From Vitis vinifera (Eukaryota; Streptophyta; Magnoliopsida; Vitales; Vitaceae): DNA of 64,000 nt. Below are positions 1-12,700 of this stretch, one piece after another. Both the position numbers and the translations under genes were made by a program. Position 1 is the first letter of the stretch. Every line of letters starts with the position of its first letter. The notes below the pieces were generated by a model. The model did no database searches. It was given only the letters and a program-made list of their open reading frames with translations, and had not been told where the DNA came from. The stretch lies in the NCBI RefSeq assembly GCF_030704535.1, contig NC_081806.1:5417001-5481000 (forward strand), read 5' to 3'.

Positions 1-2756
1 CTTTTGAATTGATTTTTGGGTTTATACTAAGCCTCTTCATTTGCATTTATCTATATATATCATTAGTATTTGATATATAATTATACTAAGCCCAATGAAG
101 TACGAGTTAATAAATAATTAAGTACATAAAAAATAGCAAACCAAATTTTATGATATAATATGGACTAAATTTGTATAACCCGTATTTTTTTCGAAATCAA
201 TGTATACTTTAAACCAATGTATACTATATTTGACATCATGTCTTTCTTCGTATAAGTGTTTCTATTTTTTACCATTAATAATTGTTAGTCTAAGATTTTT
301 TTAAGTATATTTTGATAATAATAAAACAAAGTTAAATGTACTAAGATATTTAAATCAAGTGAAGTTTTTAGGTTTTATAGTTAAAATTAAAATAAGGCTC
401 GAGTATGCTTAAAAGATATTTAAATATCATGAAAAAATAAATCCTAGAAAACTCAAAATATCTAAGTAAGATGAATCTCATTTGTGCGCTTGGGATAAAA
501 CTCTTTTTATGCATTCAAATGCCCTCCGTGTATATGTCTTGGCTTAAAAGTAACATCATGTTTTTAAAATGAATGAATACTTTACTTCAAAAACCTTAGG
601 TTAAATTATTTCAAAAAGGTTTTTCAATGAAAGGCTCAAGTTATTAAAATAATAAAACTAAAAATTGAATATTTTAAAACCATTTTTTGCCTAATTGGTA
701 AAGGGTATCTCGAATCAATCGAATTGATTAGACTTTACTAATTAAAGAACAACCAAATTTTTCTTTTTCAATGGTTGGTGTCTAGCAAATCGAGATAGGG
801 TTGATAATTGATCAAGCATTAAAAACACCAACAACCACTTGTAGAGCATTAAATATACCAACAACTACTCGATCAATCGAACCAAAGCTTGACTGATCGA
901 GACCTCTTTTTATGTGATTTTGGGTACTCGAGCTATTTTCTATAAATTGGAGAGTTCTATTGCATTTATTGATTATAGAATAATTATATTGAATTGTTTT
1001 TCATCTACTTTATCTCATTCAAAGCTCTTCATCAAACTACATCGATTCTTTCATTAGCAAATCTTTAGTGCACCAATTGAAATCATCATAGTTATTTATT
1101 TGTAATTGGGCTATAATTGTACTAAGATTGAAAACATTAAATCCTCGCATCATTGATATAATTTGGGTGTTTAAGACTTCAAATTGATTGAGAACTTGAA
1201 GGGAATATAATGGCCATTGGTGAATCCAAGTGTACACTGTTGAAGATTTGATTTGAAGCCTTGGTTGGTAGAACGCTCATTCGAAAAAAGGATTAAGGAA
1301 AATGGATGTAGGTGGGATTACCAAATCACTATAAAAGCGTTTGTGTCTCTCTTTCAATTCCTCTTTATTTCATTTGTTCTACTAATTATTTGTTTTATTG
1401 CTTTTATCATTTTTTCAGAAAAGATTTATAGTTATCCAATTCACCCCATTGAGGTGTTTTTTGTAATTAATTAGCTTTGTTTCATAACAGCCAAATTTTT
1501 TATTTTAAAATATTCTAAGCTTCTATGTATTAACTTTTGATAACATCTATTGTTTTTCATATTTATAAGCTATATGTACATATGTATATCATGTACTATA
1601 CAATTGAAGCGTAATACTTTCTCTAAAAGAATAAATATCTATTATCGATAAATCAATAACCTCGTTATAATAATAATTTTTCTTGGTCCAAAAAGTATTA
1701 TTTTATTAGAGTTTTACTATAATTGATCTATGTAGTTAATGATCCGATCGGGGGTTTGATTCTTAATATTTATATAATTTTTTTTTTTGTTTTTTTTTTT
1801 TTGCTTCATTAAAAATGTTGGTGAAGTCATCAAAATTCTTCCAATTCATTTTCAAACAATGTAGTATAAGATGAGTTATGTGGTGTTTACACAAGTAAAT
1901 CAAGTAGAACTTGTCATGGCTAATGTGATATTTATTTTATTTTATATTTTTTATTTAACTGAAAGTAACTTATTGATATTAAACAATATAATTAAACTAA
2001 ACTTATTAATAACAAATTCATTTTGATTACACTGGTTGATATTAATGGTTACTTTTAGTTGAATAAAAAAATAATATATATTTTGATTTTTTTTTAATTC
2101 AACCAAAAAAATAAACACCACCTAAATTCATGATAATAAAGTTTTTAAATGATCTCCCAAAACATAAGTTTCCTTTAATAAATAGTACGGGTTATGAAAT
2201 AACACTCTGATAATATTTGCATCGGGGATATTGAATTTAAAAATATATTTATTATTGTTGCTCAATGTAAGATTTTCAAGGGATGGACTTTTTTGGGGCT
2301 ATGGTATTAAAAATCGAGCATTGTTAAATTCAAATTCAAAGTTTGAAGTATATTTGACACAAAAGGCTAAAATAGTACCTTTTAATCTTTTATCATTAGC
2401 AAATGCTAAAATAAAAATATTAAATTTTAGTACATTGCTATAATAAACACAACTAACTACCATTCACACATAAAATAATACAACCAAAAACAATGTTAAA
2501 TTTATATTTTAACAATAATAATAATAAATGGAAATGCTATATTTTGAGATTAACATGTCATGATAAAAATATCTCAAATTTTAATAGAATATGGTGATTT
2601 TTTTCAAATAACCAAAATGGGGTTAGATGTAAAAAAAAACATTATAAAGTAGTATGTCTTGACCATGAATATAACGGTTTGTTCTTAATCATATAAATAT
2701 TGTTTGCTTTAAACTTAATGCGGATTTTGAAATACATCTATATCGATAAGAAGAAT
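1..2756. other. Gene-free AT-rich intergenic DNA
   Basis: No coding region is supportable: open frames are short, AT-rich and interrupted. A worn LTR-like stretch lies at about 700-1420 and is listed separately. The rest is AT-rich sequence with homopolymer runs, such as the poly-T near 1780-1803. A 40 bp segment at about 2672-2712 resembles 6420-6470 on the other side of the LTR-like block. Confidence 0.6.
700..1420 (+). mobile_element. Degenerate copia-like LTR remnant
   Basis: The stretch has repeated short motifs of the kind GATCAATCGAA and CTGATCGAGACC near 717-905. After a spacer come a block reading GGTGGGATTACCAAATCACT and then a TGTGTCTCTCTTT run at 1310-1360. This order resembles the LTRs of several plant Ty1/copia families. 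I see no paired LTR, no primer-binding site and no pol coding, so it would be an old solo LTR or fragment. The boundaries are approximate and the assignment rests on remembered family resemblance, not on a search. Confidence 0.35.
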
Positions 2757-5700
2757 TGTAGACCCCCTTTCAAGAGCCGGGGACTTTGGTTTTTTTTTTT
2801 TTTTATATATATATATACAATAACATTGGAAGGGTGCCTCCTCATCACTAGCAGTTGGCAACACCCTAGGCAAGTGGGGGGGACCCCTTCCCGACATAGG
2901 AGACGAGCTGCATGGACTGGCAGGGAAGTGGCGGACCATGCTGGTGGTTGGGAAACGACGTGCTCGCTGACGGGTGAATAGGAGAGCCGGTAATGGCTTG
3001 CGGAGGAAGACACAAACAGGGGGAGAAGAAAGAAGAAGAAAAAGAAAAACAGGGGGTCGAGTTAGTCTGGGCGGGAAAAATACTTCCAGAGCTTGAGGAA
3101 GGTTTTGGGGGCTTTTGAGGCAGGTTAGAGGGAAAAACACCTGAGAGAGAGAACCTTTGGGGGAGTTTTTCAAGCAGATGGATTTTTCGGAGGTAGCTTG
3201 GAGAGTTTTCATGAGAGCTTGAAGTTAGGCGAGCTTTCGCTTGTGGGGAGGTTTTTTTTCAGGTATGGATCCTGTTGGTTATCTTCTTTGTTTTGTTTTT
3301 GGATATCATTTCTCGTTTTAGGTATGTCTTTCCAGGTTGTATTTTTAGCTTTCAATGATCTTTGAATCAACCATGGGTTGGTTGATATTACTGTATCATT
3401 TTCTCTTCTTGGCTTAGCTGAAAAGCAACTTGAATCTGTTTCTAGCTTCATTGCGAGATATCTCAGATTTTATTCCCCTGTTTTGTATGAACCCATAGTC
3501 TCCCAATCCTCCTGCAGGCCCGTGGATGAAACAATGAAACAGGGTTTCACTCATTAATTTTCTGTTTTTATACTCTGTTTTTATAAAGGTTTTTTTTTTT
3601 TACGTTTTCCTCTGTTCTGAATTGAATGGGACATGAGAGTGGTGTGACTTGGTTTGGTTTTGTCGATGAACCTCTTGAGATGGAAAACTTCCAGCACACT
3701 ATAGACTTGAAGTCTTGTGATGAGGTCTGAGGACCACAAATGCAGAATCACCAGTCGAAAGAAACGATTTACTGTGTCTGTTAGGTATATGAGGAAGAAG
3801 ATGGCCAGAGAAAACCAGAGAGAGAGGAGGGGAAGGAGAGATTCCAGAGTTGTTCTCTAAGCGAGAGGAAAGCTCTCCTAGTTTGTGGAGGTTGATGAGG
3901 AGCAGTCTAGGATGTTTCTTCGTAACTGGAGGACCATGACGGACAGCCATTCAGATCATGAACCTCACCTATCCACGTCCACGAGGCCCATCAGATCTCC
4001 TTCTATCACTACACTGCCACTCATCCAACTAATCAATATCCATGTTTTCCCCATGCATTCCTCTCTCTACACCACGTACACCACTCACCTTCACCCAATC
4101 CATGCACCATGGTTCCCAAGCACGCCCCCCTGCTCGTTTCATACTTGTCTCTCCATTCCACACCTACATCCATTTCTCTCTCTAGATTTATTCATACCCA
4201 TTTTCTACACATCACCACCTCTCATCCCTCTACCTCCGCATGGCCACCCCAACCACTATATCCACTTCTCCTCATGCCGTTCATCCCCCCACCCGTTCAT
4301 TGTCATCATTTCCGCATACATGAAGGCCCCATGCAAACCGGACCCATCTCCACACCCATTTTTCATCCTTCACATTTCCTCTCACTACACCACGCACACA
4401 CCCAAGACCACTTAGACTGATCACCATTTATGCCCACATCTCTATCCAGCTTCCTAGTTGTTCACCTATCCTTTGAACCCATCACTTACCACTTTTGCAT
4501 GGCCATGCGTGGCCATGCATGGCTGCATCTTGCTCATTCCATGCTCATGCCCATTTCGTTCATGATGTTTTAAGCACGTCACGAGTCTCTCGCTGCCGTT
4601 TAGGAGGTGGAATGAGGTTCCGCATGGTGACTTGTGCGTTGCCGAGTGTACATGGGCTGCGGGCTGTTGCTTCAATGGAGAAATGGGGCTTCGTTAGTGG
4701 ACATCCACTAAGTTTAAATAAATGAAAAGTCAATGATGGCATGGTGGCATGGTGGCATGGTATTTCTCATAAGTGGTTGGGCATATGTTTTCTTTTTGAA
4801 TGAATTAGTGGTAGTGGCATGGCCCAGTTGTGGTTCCATGGTGGATTTTATTTATTTTTATTTTTTTTTCATGTGTCAAAGTTTGGTATCCAATGTCTGA
4901 TTTTCGTAAATTCTTTTTAAATGATTCTCAAAATTCTGATTTCACAAACAATCCCATTTCTATTCCAATTTTCAAATAATTGTTAAAAATTCTATTCTCA
5001 AATAATTTTATGAAATCTCAATTTTCACATTAATATATTTAATTATTATTACTTTATTTATTTATTCTAAAATTCCATTTTAAACAATTCATTTAAAACT
5101 TTCGATTTCCGAATCAAATTTCTATTTCTGAAAATTCCGATAGTCACATTAATCTGTTTAATTATTATTTTATTTATTTATTCTAAAATTTCATTTTAAA
5201 CAACTCATTAAAATTTCTGACTTCCGATTTTAATTTCTAATTCCACAAATCCCAACATTCACATTAATCTATTTAATTATTATTATTTTTACATATTTAT
5301 TCTAAAATTCCATTCTTAAACAATTCATTAAAATTTTCGACTTCCGATTTAATTTCTAAATTCCAAAATTTCAATGTTCACATTAATCCATTTAATTATT
5401 ATTACCTTACTTATTTATTCTGAAATTCCATTTTAAACAATTCTTGAAAATTCCAATTTCCGAACTTAATTTCCAATTTCCAAAATTCTAATTTCTTTCT
5501 AATTTAATTCCCAAAATTCCAACTCTTAAATTTAATTCCCAAGACCCCCAATTTTCAAACAAATTCACTCAAATAGTTTTAATTCCATTTCGGTTCCTAA
5601 ATAATCTTATATTCTTCTTGATTTTACATAAGCAATAGTGAATTCTTCATAATTCTAAAACACAGAATTTGTGAGACTAGTTCATGAGTAATAAATTGGG

Positions 5701-6278
5701 CTTTGGTGGGGGCCCTATGTTTGATCTCTTTCGATTGTCAACTGTTGTGCTTAGTGTATTTTGTTTGATCTTCGTTTTGCATTCCAATATGCATGAACTG
5801 TATTTTGTATTCATTCATTGTGTACTAATCCCGTTTCTTAATAGCGCATTCTGGCTCGTGGCCCAGGTACGTATGCACTTTCATCCTAATCATTCTCTAC
5901 GCATGTTCCGATTCTCATATGCATGATTTGACTTAGGTATCCATTGACTTTCTCATTAATTGTCATGTCAGCTTCATTTTATTAGTAGAGACCCGACTTC
6001 AGGGGCTTAAAGGGGTGCTACGATTTTTGCCGTACCTTCCCAATAAGTAACTTAACCCCCGAACCCGATCCGGTTTTTCGTAGATCACCTTTTCCAAAAT
6101 AAGGAGTCACACTTAGGGTTTTTCTTTCTTATTTTGTTTACCCTTTTAAAAATAAAACAAAAATAAGTGGCGACTCCAAGTCATTTTTCTTAATCAAATA
6201 AAAGATCAATTTTTTTCAAATCAAAAATCGAGTTCGCTATCGAGTGGGAAACGCATGAGCCGAAATGCGGGGTCCACA
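2757..6278 (+). mobile_element. Solo-LTR-like block of a long-LTR (Ty3/gypsy Tat-type) element
   Basis: The block begins TGTAGACCCCC at 2757 and ends GGGGTCCACA at 6278, a short terminal inverted repeat with the TG...CA ends of LTRs. Its 3' part (about 6000-6278) has stretches common to long plant gypsy LTRs: GTGGCGACTCCA at about 6167, a CGAGTTCGC segment, and GAGTGGGAAACGCATGAGCC before the end. The interior is non-coding: the frames at 2715-3212 and 3885-4415 are low complexity. It holds a ~115 bp tandem array (4960-5480) and a GCATGGTG triplication (about 4738-4761). The flanking pentamers (AGAAT and CATAC) do not match, so no target duplication is visible. It could be a solo LTR, a LARD-like element or a rearranged remnant. 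Confidence 0.5.
4960..5480. repeat. Tandem array, about 4 units of ~115 bp
   Basis: About four diverged copies follow one another. Each has a core reading CACATTAATCTATTTAATTA, then TTATTCTAAAATTCCATTTT, then an AAACAATTCATTAAAA segment and a TTCCGATT segment. The CACATTAAT anchor recurs near 5026, 5144, 5260 and 5381, giving a spacing of about 116-121 bp. Copies differ by substitutions and small indels. The array lies wholly inside the LTR-like block and probably belongs to that element. Confidence 0.75.
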
Positions 6279-6752
6279 CATACTCATACAACCGATGAAT
6301 CTTCTCCCTTATTTAATATTGGACATCACAATCATTTTTATGAGATTGCTAACTCAAATAATTACGAAATCAAATAAATCTTATACTTAAGGTCAAAGAT
6401 TAGCTCTGATATATTTTTTAACGATTTGTTCTTAATTATGTAGATATTATACACTCTAAACCCAATGAGTCTTCTCGGGCCATATTAGAAGTTATTTTAT
6501 AAACCATTATATGTATTTTTTGAAATAATATTATTTTAGTGCAAAAGTCGTGTAGCTTACTATTTTTCTTTTTCATTTTATTAATAAGTATAAATATTTT
6601 TTTGAAAAAGGCAGCCTGCAAATTGCTTACAAATTTTAGGGTATGGTAAATCAGAAAAGTCGAAGGGCGTTATTACAATTAAGATAAAAACATACTCAGC
6701 CATTAGCAGTGGCCACAATCGACGCAACAGTGGAGGGAGCCCCAAGAAGAAA
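6279..6752 (-). repeat. Repeat-family fragment upstream of the synthetase gene
   Basis: From about 6290 to 6475 the sequence reads like a diverged, reverse-oriented copy of a widespread plant repeat whose hallmarks are 'ACCGATGTGGGATATCACAA', 'GCTCTGATACCA' and 'TTGTTCTTAATCATGTAGATATT'. Here these appear as ACCGATGAATCTTC, TTGGACATCACAATCA, AGCTCTGATATA and TTGTTCTTAATTATGTAGAT. A second copy in opposite orientation lies at 36705-36830. The remaining bases up to 6752 are the presumed promoter and 5' UTR of the synthetase gene; I see no unambiguous TATA box. Confidence 0.4.
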
Positions 6753-9700
6753 ATGGCTGCTGCTCTAGCCCCGGTTGTTTCTCTCCGGTTCAAACCCCAA
6801 TCCGCCGTCCGGTTACTCTCTGCATACACCAAAACAAACCCTAGAAACTTCCCCACAACCTCCCAAACCCGAACGGTCATACTCCACTTCCCACAACTTT
6901 ATCAGCCACTTACTCCGCCGTTCATTTTTTTCGGCGTCGGTGCGGCCAGACCTCGAAGGCGATGCTTCTGCACTGCCATATCCGGAGCTCTCTCTTCCGG
7001 CGAGGCCATTGAGAAGCCGAAGCCGGAGTTTTTCAGTGCCGAAACTGGCGACAAGGTTGGCGAATTTCGGAAGCGGTTGAGGGTTGTTGATATAAAGGGA
7101 GGCCCTGACGAGGGTCTGGATCGGCTAGGGCAAACGTTGGCAGTGAAGGGCTGGGTTCGAACTCTCCGAGTGCAGAGCAGCGTCATATTCATCGAGGTTT
7201 CTTTGATTGACTTTTACCGCGATTGGTTGCTGGGAAACGGAAGAAATGAAAATAAAATAAAAAGAAAGGAGCTTGTATTCTAGAGATACATAGAACAACT
7301 AAATAAAGTAACTATATACGGTTTGCGGTTTAAACAGTCAAATGTCTTTCAGATGGAACTTTTTCTCTGCAACCCAATGGATAATTATTGAATTGCAATA
7401 TAAGAAATTGGGGTGGAATAATTTTTATTTGTCCATTGTATTGGTCTGTGAATTTGATCTGGAAAATGATATTTGATTTTGTTTCTGCATTAATATGGAA
7501 TGAAATGTTGTTTTATGGTCTGGCAATCACTTAAATCAATCTTATATTGTGAATATATAGGTTAATGATGGTTCATGCCTTTCGAACATGCAATGCGTGA
7601 TGAACTCAGATGCAGATGGTTATGACCAGGTACCATTCAAGAATGAATATATATTTTTTTGGGGTGTTGAGTCAAATCCGAGTCACTACAGTTTCTGCCT
7701 TAACTTGTTAGCAAATTTACAATGGTTTTGACTGCTGATGTTGCAGGCAGACTTTTATACTGCACATGTACATATGCATATTTTCTAAATTGTCAATTAA
7801 TGATAATAATTTCAGTTTTTATTTTTATTCTTATTTTTTATTTCCGTTTGTAAAAATCTATTTATGATATATCTGAATGATATATCCTCCACTAACATAC
7901 TCTCCACAGTTTCTGTAATAAATTAAACATGACTGCAACTGATGCTAACCATTTCCAATTTTTTGGCATCCTCATGTTTGTTGATACAAAGCCCAATCTA
8001 AGAAAAATATTGCTGTGAAGTGAAAATGCATGCAAGGCATTTCACTCCTTGAAAGGCAAATTGTAAGGCTGCAAAGAACTGAGGTGTCCATGAGCAGCTG
8101 AGTTGGCTCATTTGAGCTATTTTGAAGTTTGTTTTCTTGGGCAAGTCGAAATTGAACTCTTTTTTTTTTGATAGGTAAAATCGAACTTTAATACAAACTT
8201 GATAGATAAATGAGCAGCTCAAGTATGGAACACAGCTAGGTTGAAAGATAAATGTCTCTATTATATAAGTGATATGAACTTTAATTATAAGCTTGATAGA
8301 TGAATAAGTAGAACTTCAATTAGAAGCTTGATAGGTAAATGTCTCTATTATATATCTCTAGAAGTTTCTTCAGTAACATGCAAACAGATTCTTGAAATAA
8401 ATTTGTATACTATGTTGTTATCTTGATATCTTACGGCTGTCACGGTATTTAAATTGCCAATACTTCTCTTCCTAAGTCTTGTAGCTTGTTAATAGGTGGA
8501 ATCGGGCTCAATCACAACTGGTGCATCGGTATCAATACAAGGGACTTTAGTGGCTAGTCAAGGATCAAAGCAGAAAGTGGAATTAAAGGTTCTGAAAATT
8601 GTAACTGTAAGTAACTCTTTGGCATCCTTGTTGAAATCCCCTTATTTTATATGTACAGTAGATTTGCAAGTGTTCCTGATGAACCAGCAGGGAGCATTTC
8701 TTACAAATTTCTGAAAGTTTTGTTAGAGATCTAACAGGGATTCTTTGTACAAATGGGAATGATATGTTTTTTAAATTTCCACAAGAAGCTCTTTGATGCC
8801 CACAATTGTGAGATAGCCCTTGAATCTTGAGAATCATGAATGGGGCCACCAAAAAAGTTCCTCTGGGATATGGTAGATATGACAGTGGCTACAGAAGTCA
8901 GAGGAAGAAAGTGGTTGGACAACTGCATACACAGGGGTGTTAGTTTTGTTCCTTGGTGATTCACCAGGGAGGTTGTGGGTGCTCTGTTGTGTTTCACGCT
9001 TTATCAGATACTTCAATCACTCTTTTCTTTAAGCAAACTGCTTTTTGCTTTTGCACATTATCTGGTGGTTTCACAATTTAATGAATCATCTTCGCCCAAA
9101 ATCGCTCTTCCTGATCTAGGTTGAGTTCTCTGCAGTAGACTAGCATTGTATAATTAACAGATAGATGCATTAACCAGATGATACTCGAGTATGTTACTAT
9201 GTCCCATCCACCTTTACCGAGGTGAAGAGAATTGGTTAAAATTTGTACTTGAGAGTAATAATAATACTAGGGATGAGGAGATGATGGTTTCACATCTTAT
9301 TTTTGCTGATGATACAATCATCTTTTGTGAAACTAGGAAAGAGCAACTATCCGCTCTAAGCTGGATTTTGGCTTGGTTTGAGGCGTCTTCCGGTCTCAGA
9401 ATTAATCTAGATAAAAGTGTCTTAATTCCGGTTGGTGAGATGGAAGAAATTGAGGAAATGACTGTGGAGCTTGGGTGCAAAGTGGGGTTGCTGCCCACTG
9501 TTTACTTGGGGCTGCCCCTTGGAGCCCACCACAAAGCTATCTCTATATGGGATGGGGTGGAAGAGAGAATGAGGAGAAGATTTGCCTAGTGGAAAAGACA
9601 ATATATATCGAAGGGTGGGCGTATCACCTTAATCAAGAGCACTCTGGCCAGCTTGCCTATTTACAATATGTCCCTTTTTCGAATGCCTAAGAGTGTTGCA

Positions 9701-12700
9701 AATAGACTCAAAAAATTACAAAGAGACTTTCTTTGGACTGGGGGAAGCTTGGAGAGGAAAGTCGACTTAATTAATTGGGAGGTAGTGTGCACTCAGAAGG
9801 AGAAGGGTGGCCTTGACATTCGGAAGATCGATCCCTTGAACAAAGCGTTGTTGGGTAAATGGTTATGGAGATTTGCCGTTGAAAAGGATAATCTCTGGAA
9901 GATGGTGATTGGGGTGAAATATGGTAAGGAAGATTTTGGGTGGAGAACTAAAGAAGCCTGTGGAACTTATGGAGTGGGGGTTTGGAAGGAGATTTTGAAG
10001 GAAGCAAAGTGGTGCTGGGATAACATAAAGTTTAAGGTGGGAAAGGGGACTAGAGTTAAATTCTGGACTGACCAGTGGTGTGGCAACGCGGCGCTGTCCC
10101 AATCTTTCCCCTAGCTTTTTGAGTTGGCGGTTCACAGGAATGCAACGGTTAATGAGATGTGGGACCCAAGCATTGGTCAAGGAGGTTGGAATCTTAGATT
10201 TCATAGAGATTTTAATGATTGGGAGCTGGACTTGATTAGAAGATTGCTTAATATGCTCAGGGACTTCAGGATATCTTCAGAGGAGGACGCTGTGCTATGG
10301 AAAGGTGGGGGTCATGGCAAATATGGGGTTAAGGTTGCCTACAATGTGCTGGCTGTTACCAATGCATGCGCCTTCCGACTAAATGCGTTTGGGTGGACAA
10401 GGTCCCAACCAAAGCGGCCTTTTTTGCTTGGGAAGCTGCGTGGGGGAAGATTCTCACCTTGGATAAGCTTCAAAAAAGGGGATGGCAGCTCCCTAACCGC
10501 TGTTTTTTGTGTGGTTGTGAAGAGGAAAATGTAAATCACATTCTTTTACATTGTATAGTGGTAAGGGCCCTTTGGGAGATCGTCCTTGCCCTTGTTGGGG
10601 TTCAGTGGGTGTTCCCAAAGTTAGTTAAAGAGGCGTTATTTAGTTGGAGGGGCTCTTTTGTGGGGGAAAAAAGGAAAAAAATTTGGAATTCCATCCTGTT
10701 GTGTATTTTTTGGACGGTATGGAAGGAGATAAATAGATTAGCTTTTAGGGGAGGTGTGTTAGATATACAGAAATTCAAAAATTCTTTTGTATGTACCTTG
10801 TAGAGTTGGGCTAGGGTGTATATTGAAGAGGAGTCCTCTTCGCTCTTAGGCTTTTTGAAGTGGCTAGCGGCCACTTAAGGGTGGGTAAGGGTGCTTGTTT
10901 TTTGTGTTCTTGTTTTAGGCTGATTTGTATACTCCCTGTATGCTTTGTGGCCTTTGCCCTTTAATATATTTGTGATTATCTATCAAAAAAAAATTAATAC
11001 CAAGGATGAGTCCTTTGCCCTTATTCCTTAATAAATAAGGTTGAAATCTAAAAATAGGTAAGGAAGTGTCGATCATTTAGGACATGAATGTTTTTGTTTT
11101 GTGTATTCTTTTTTCATATGAGTCCCCCATATGGATAATCTGTAAATCTTGTAAACATGTTCTCTGCTTTTCATGCAAATTTTTAGTTACTACATATTTG
11201 TTCTTTTTATAGGTTGGTAAAAGTGATCCTTCTTTTCCTATTCAAAAGAAAAGGGTTAGCAGAGAATTTTTGAGAACTAAGGCCCATCTTCGTCCTAGAA
11301 CAAACACATTTGGTGCGGTATGGTTTTGCTTCTTTTACTTGAATCTGCCATGGCTTTTATTTCATATCAATTACTATAATTTTGTGTCAAAAGGTGATTC
11401 CATTTTTTGGCCTTGTTTTAATTATATGACTGGAATGTCCTTTTCTTTTAGTGGTTTTATATCTGCTTATCTTATTGGGAATTCTTTTCTTATTTTGTAA
11501 TTTTGATCATATGTCTGTCATCTATAATTTGTTAGGATGTTTCATAATATACTCAGTCAAACAGGGAAAAACAAAATGAACAAAATTTTCCACATTCAGT
11601 TGTTATCTCATGGATGAATCCTGATTCAAGAGGTTCATTTTAGTTTGCAATGAAACTGTGAAGAAATCTTAGAAGATTGTTTTAGCTTCATAGATGAACC
11701 TTGTGTAAGGCTAAGAGCAAGGGGTAGGTTTTGAATTTTCTGTTCCAAACAAGATAACTAGCTAAGCAGAAATACAGTTAGAAACACCTAAAGCAACGTT
11801 ACATCTTCAAGTAGTCATCATCTTCAATTATTAAGAACAATGCAAGATTTGTTCTCTAGCATTCCCACAAACTTTGGCAATTAATTATTCTTTCATTTTC
11901 TATGCAAGGATGCTATTGAGGGTTCTCCCAACATCAGCAATTGTAATTACAGGAGATTGGATTTGTCCTCCAAAGAAAACTTGTTCTTAAGAAAAACTGG
12001 TTCTTCCTTGGGGTTCCATTTGTACAAAATGTCCTTGTTATGCAAACAATTCTCTCATTATAAGAGCTTTTGGAAATCTTATATATTTGGGCCTTTGCTA
12101 GTTTTCTGGAATCTGAATTGTATATATGGCATTAAAAAATAACCTTTTTTTTTCTTCGGCAAATGAGTAAACATATTAAAAGCATCTAATAGGAGGCGCA
12201 CCAACTAGGTGAGAAGGGAATAAACAAAAAAACCTTCACCTATCTCAATGCTCAACTAATCTACAAAACCTGTCAAATTCATTGAGTGGTCCACTATTTA
12301 CACCCTAGCCCAATTCACAAAAGAATACATAAAGCTGGATTGGATGGCTTGGTCCAACTGCTTAATATCATTAAAAGCCTTTTAATTCCTTTGTTTCCAA
12401 AGAGTCCAAAACAAGCACAAGGGTATAGCCCTCCGGCCTGTTTTCCATTTCTTTCCCATGTAAGGGTCATGCCAACCCAAAATTTTCCTTCTAAATGTAG
12501 AATGCATGACACGAACCACTCCAAAAAGAGAAACAATCAGATATGTTTATGGCATTCGAAAAGAGCCTTTCATTGCTTCTATTGCGGCTACATGGTTTTA
12601 GATGGCACTCTATGCTCGGAGGTGTCTCAATATGTTTATGGTTCAGATAACATAGCCTTTACTAACATTCATGTTTCAGGAGTAGTAGTTAGCATGTATG

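Noticed and set aside
2715-3212. 165-codon minus-strand open frame
   Set aside because: It lies in the LTR-like block, is Pro/Ser/Leu-rich low complexity and has no recognisable domain.
3885-4415. 176-codon plus-strand open frame
   Set aside because: It is rich in His, Pro, Ser and Thr because of a C-rich repeat-like stretch in the same LTR-like block; no family features.
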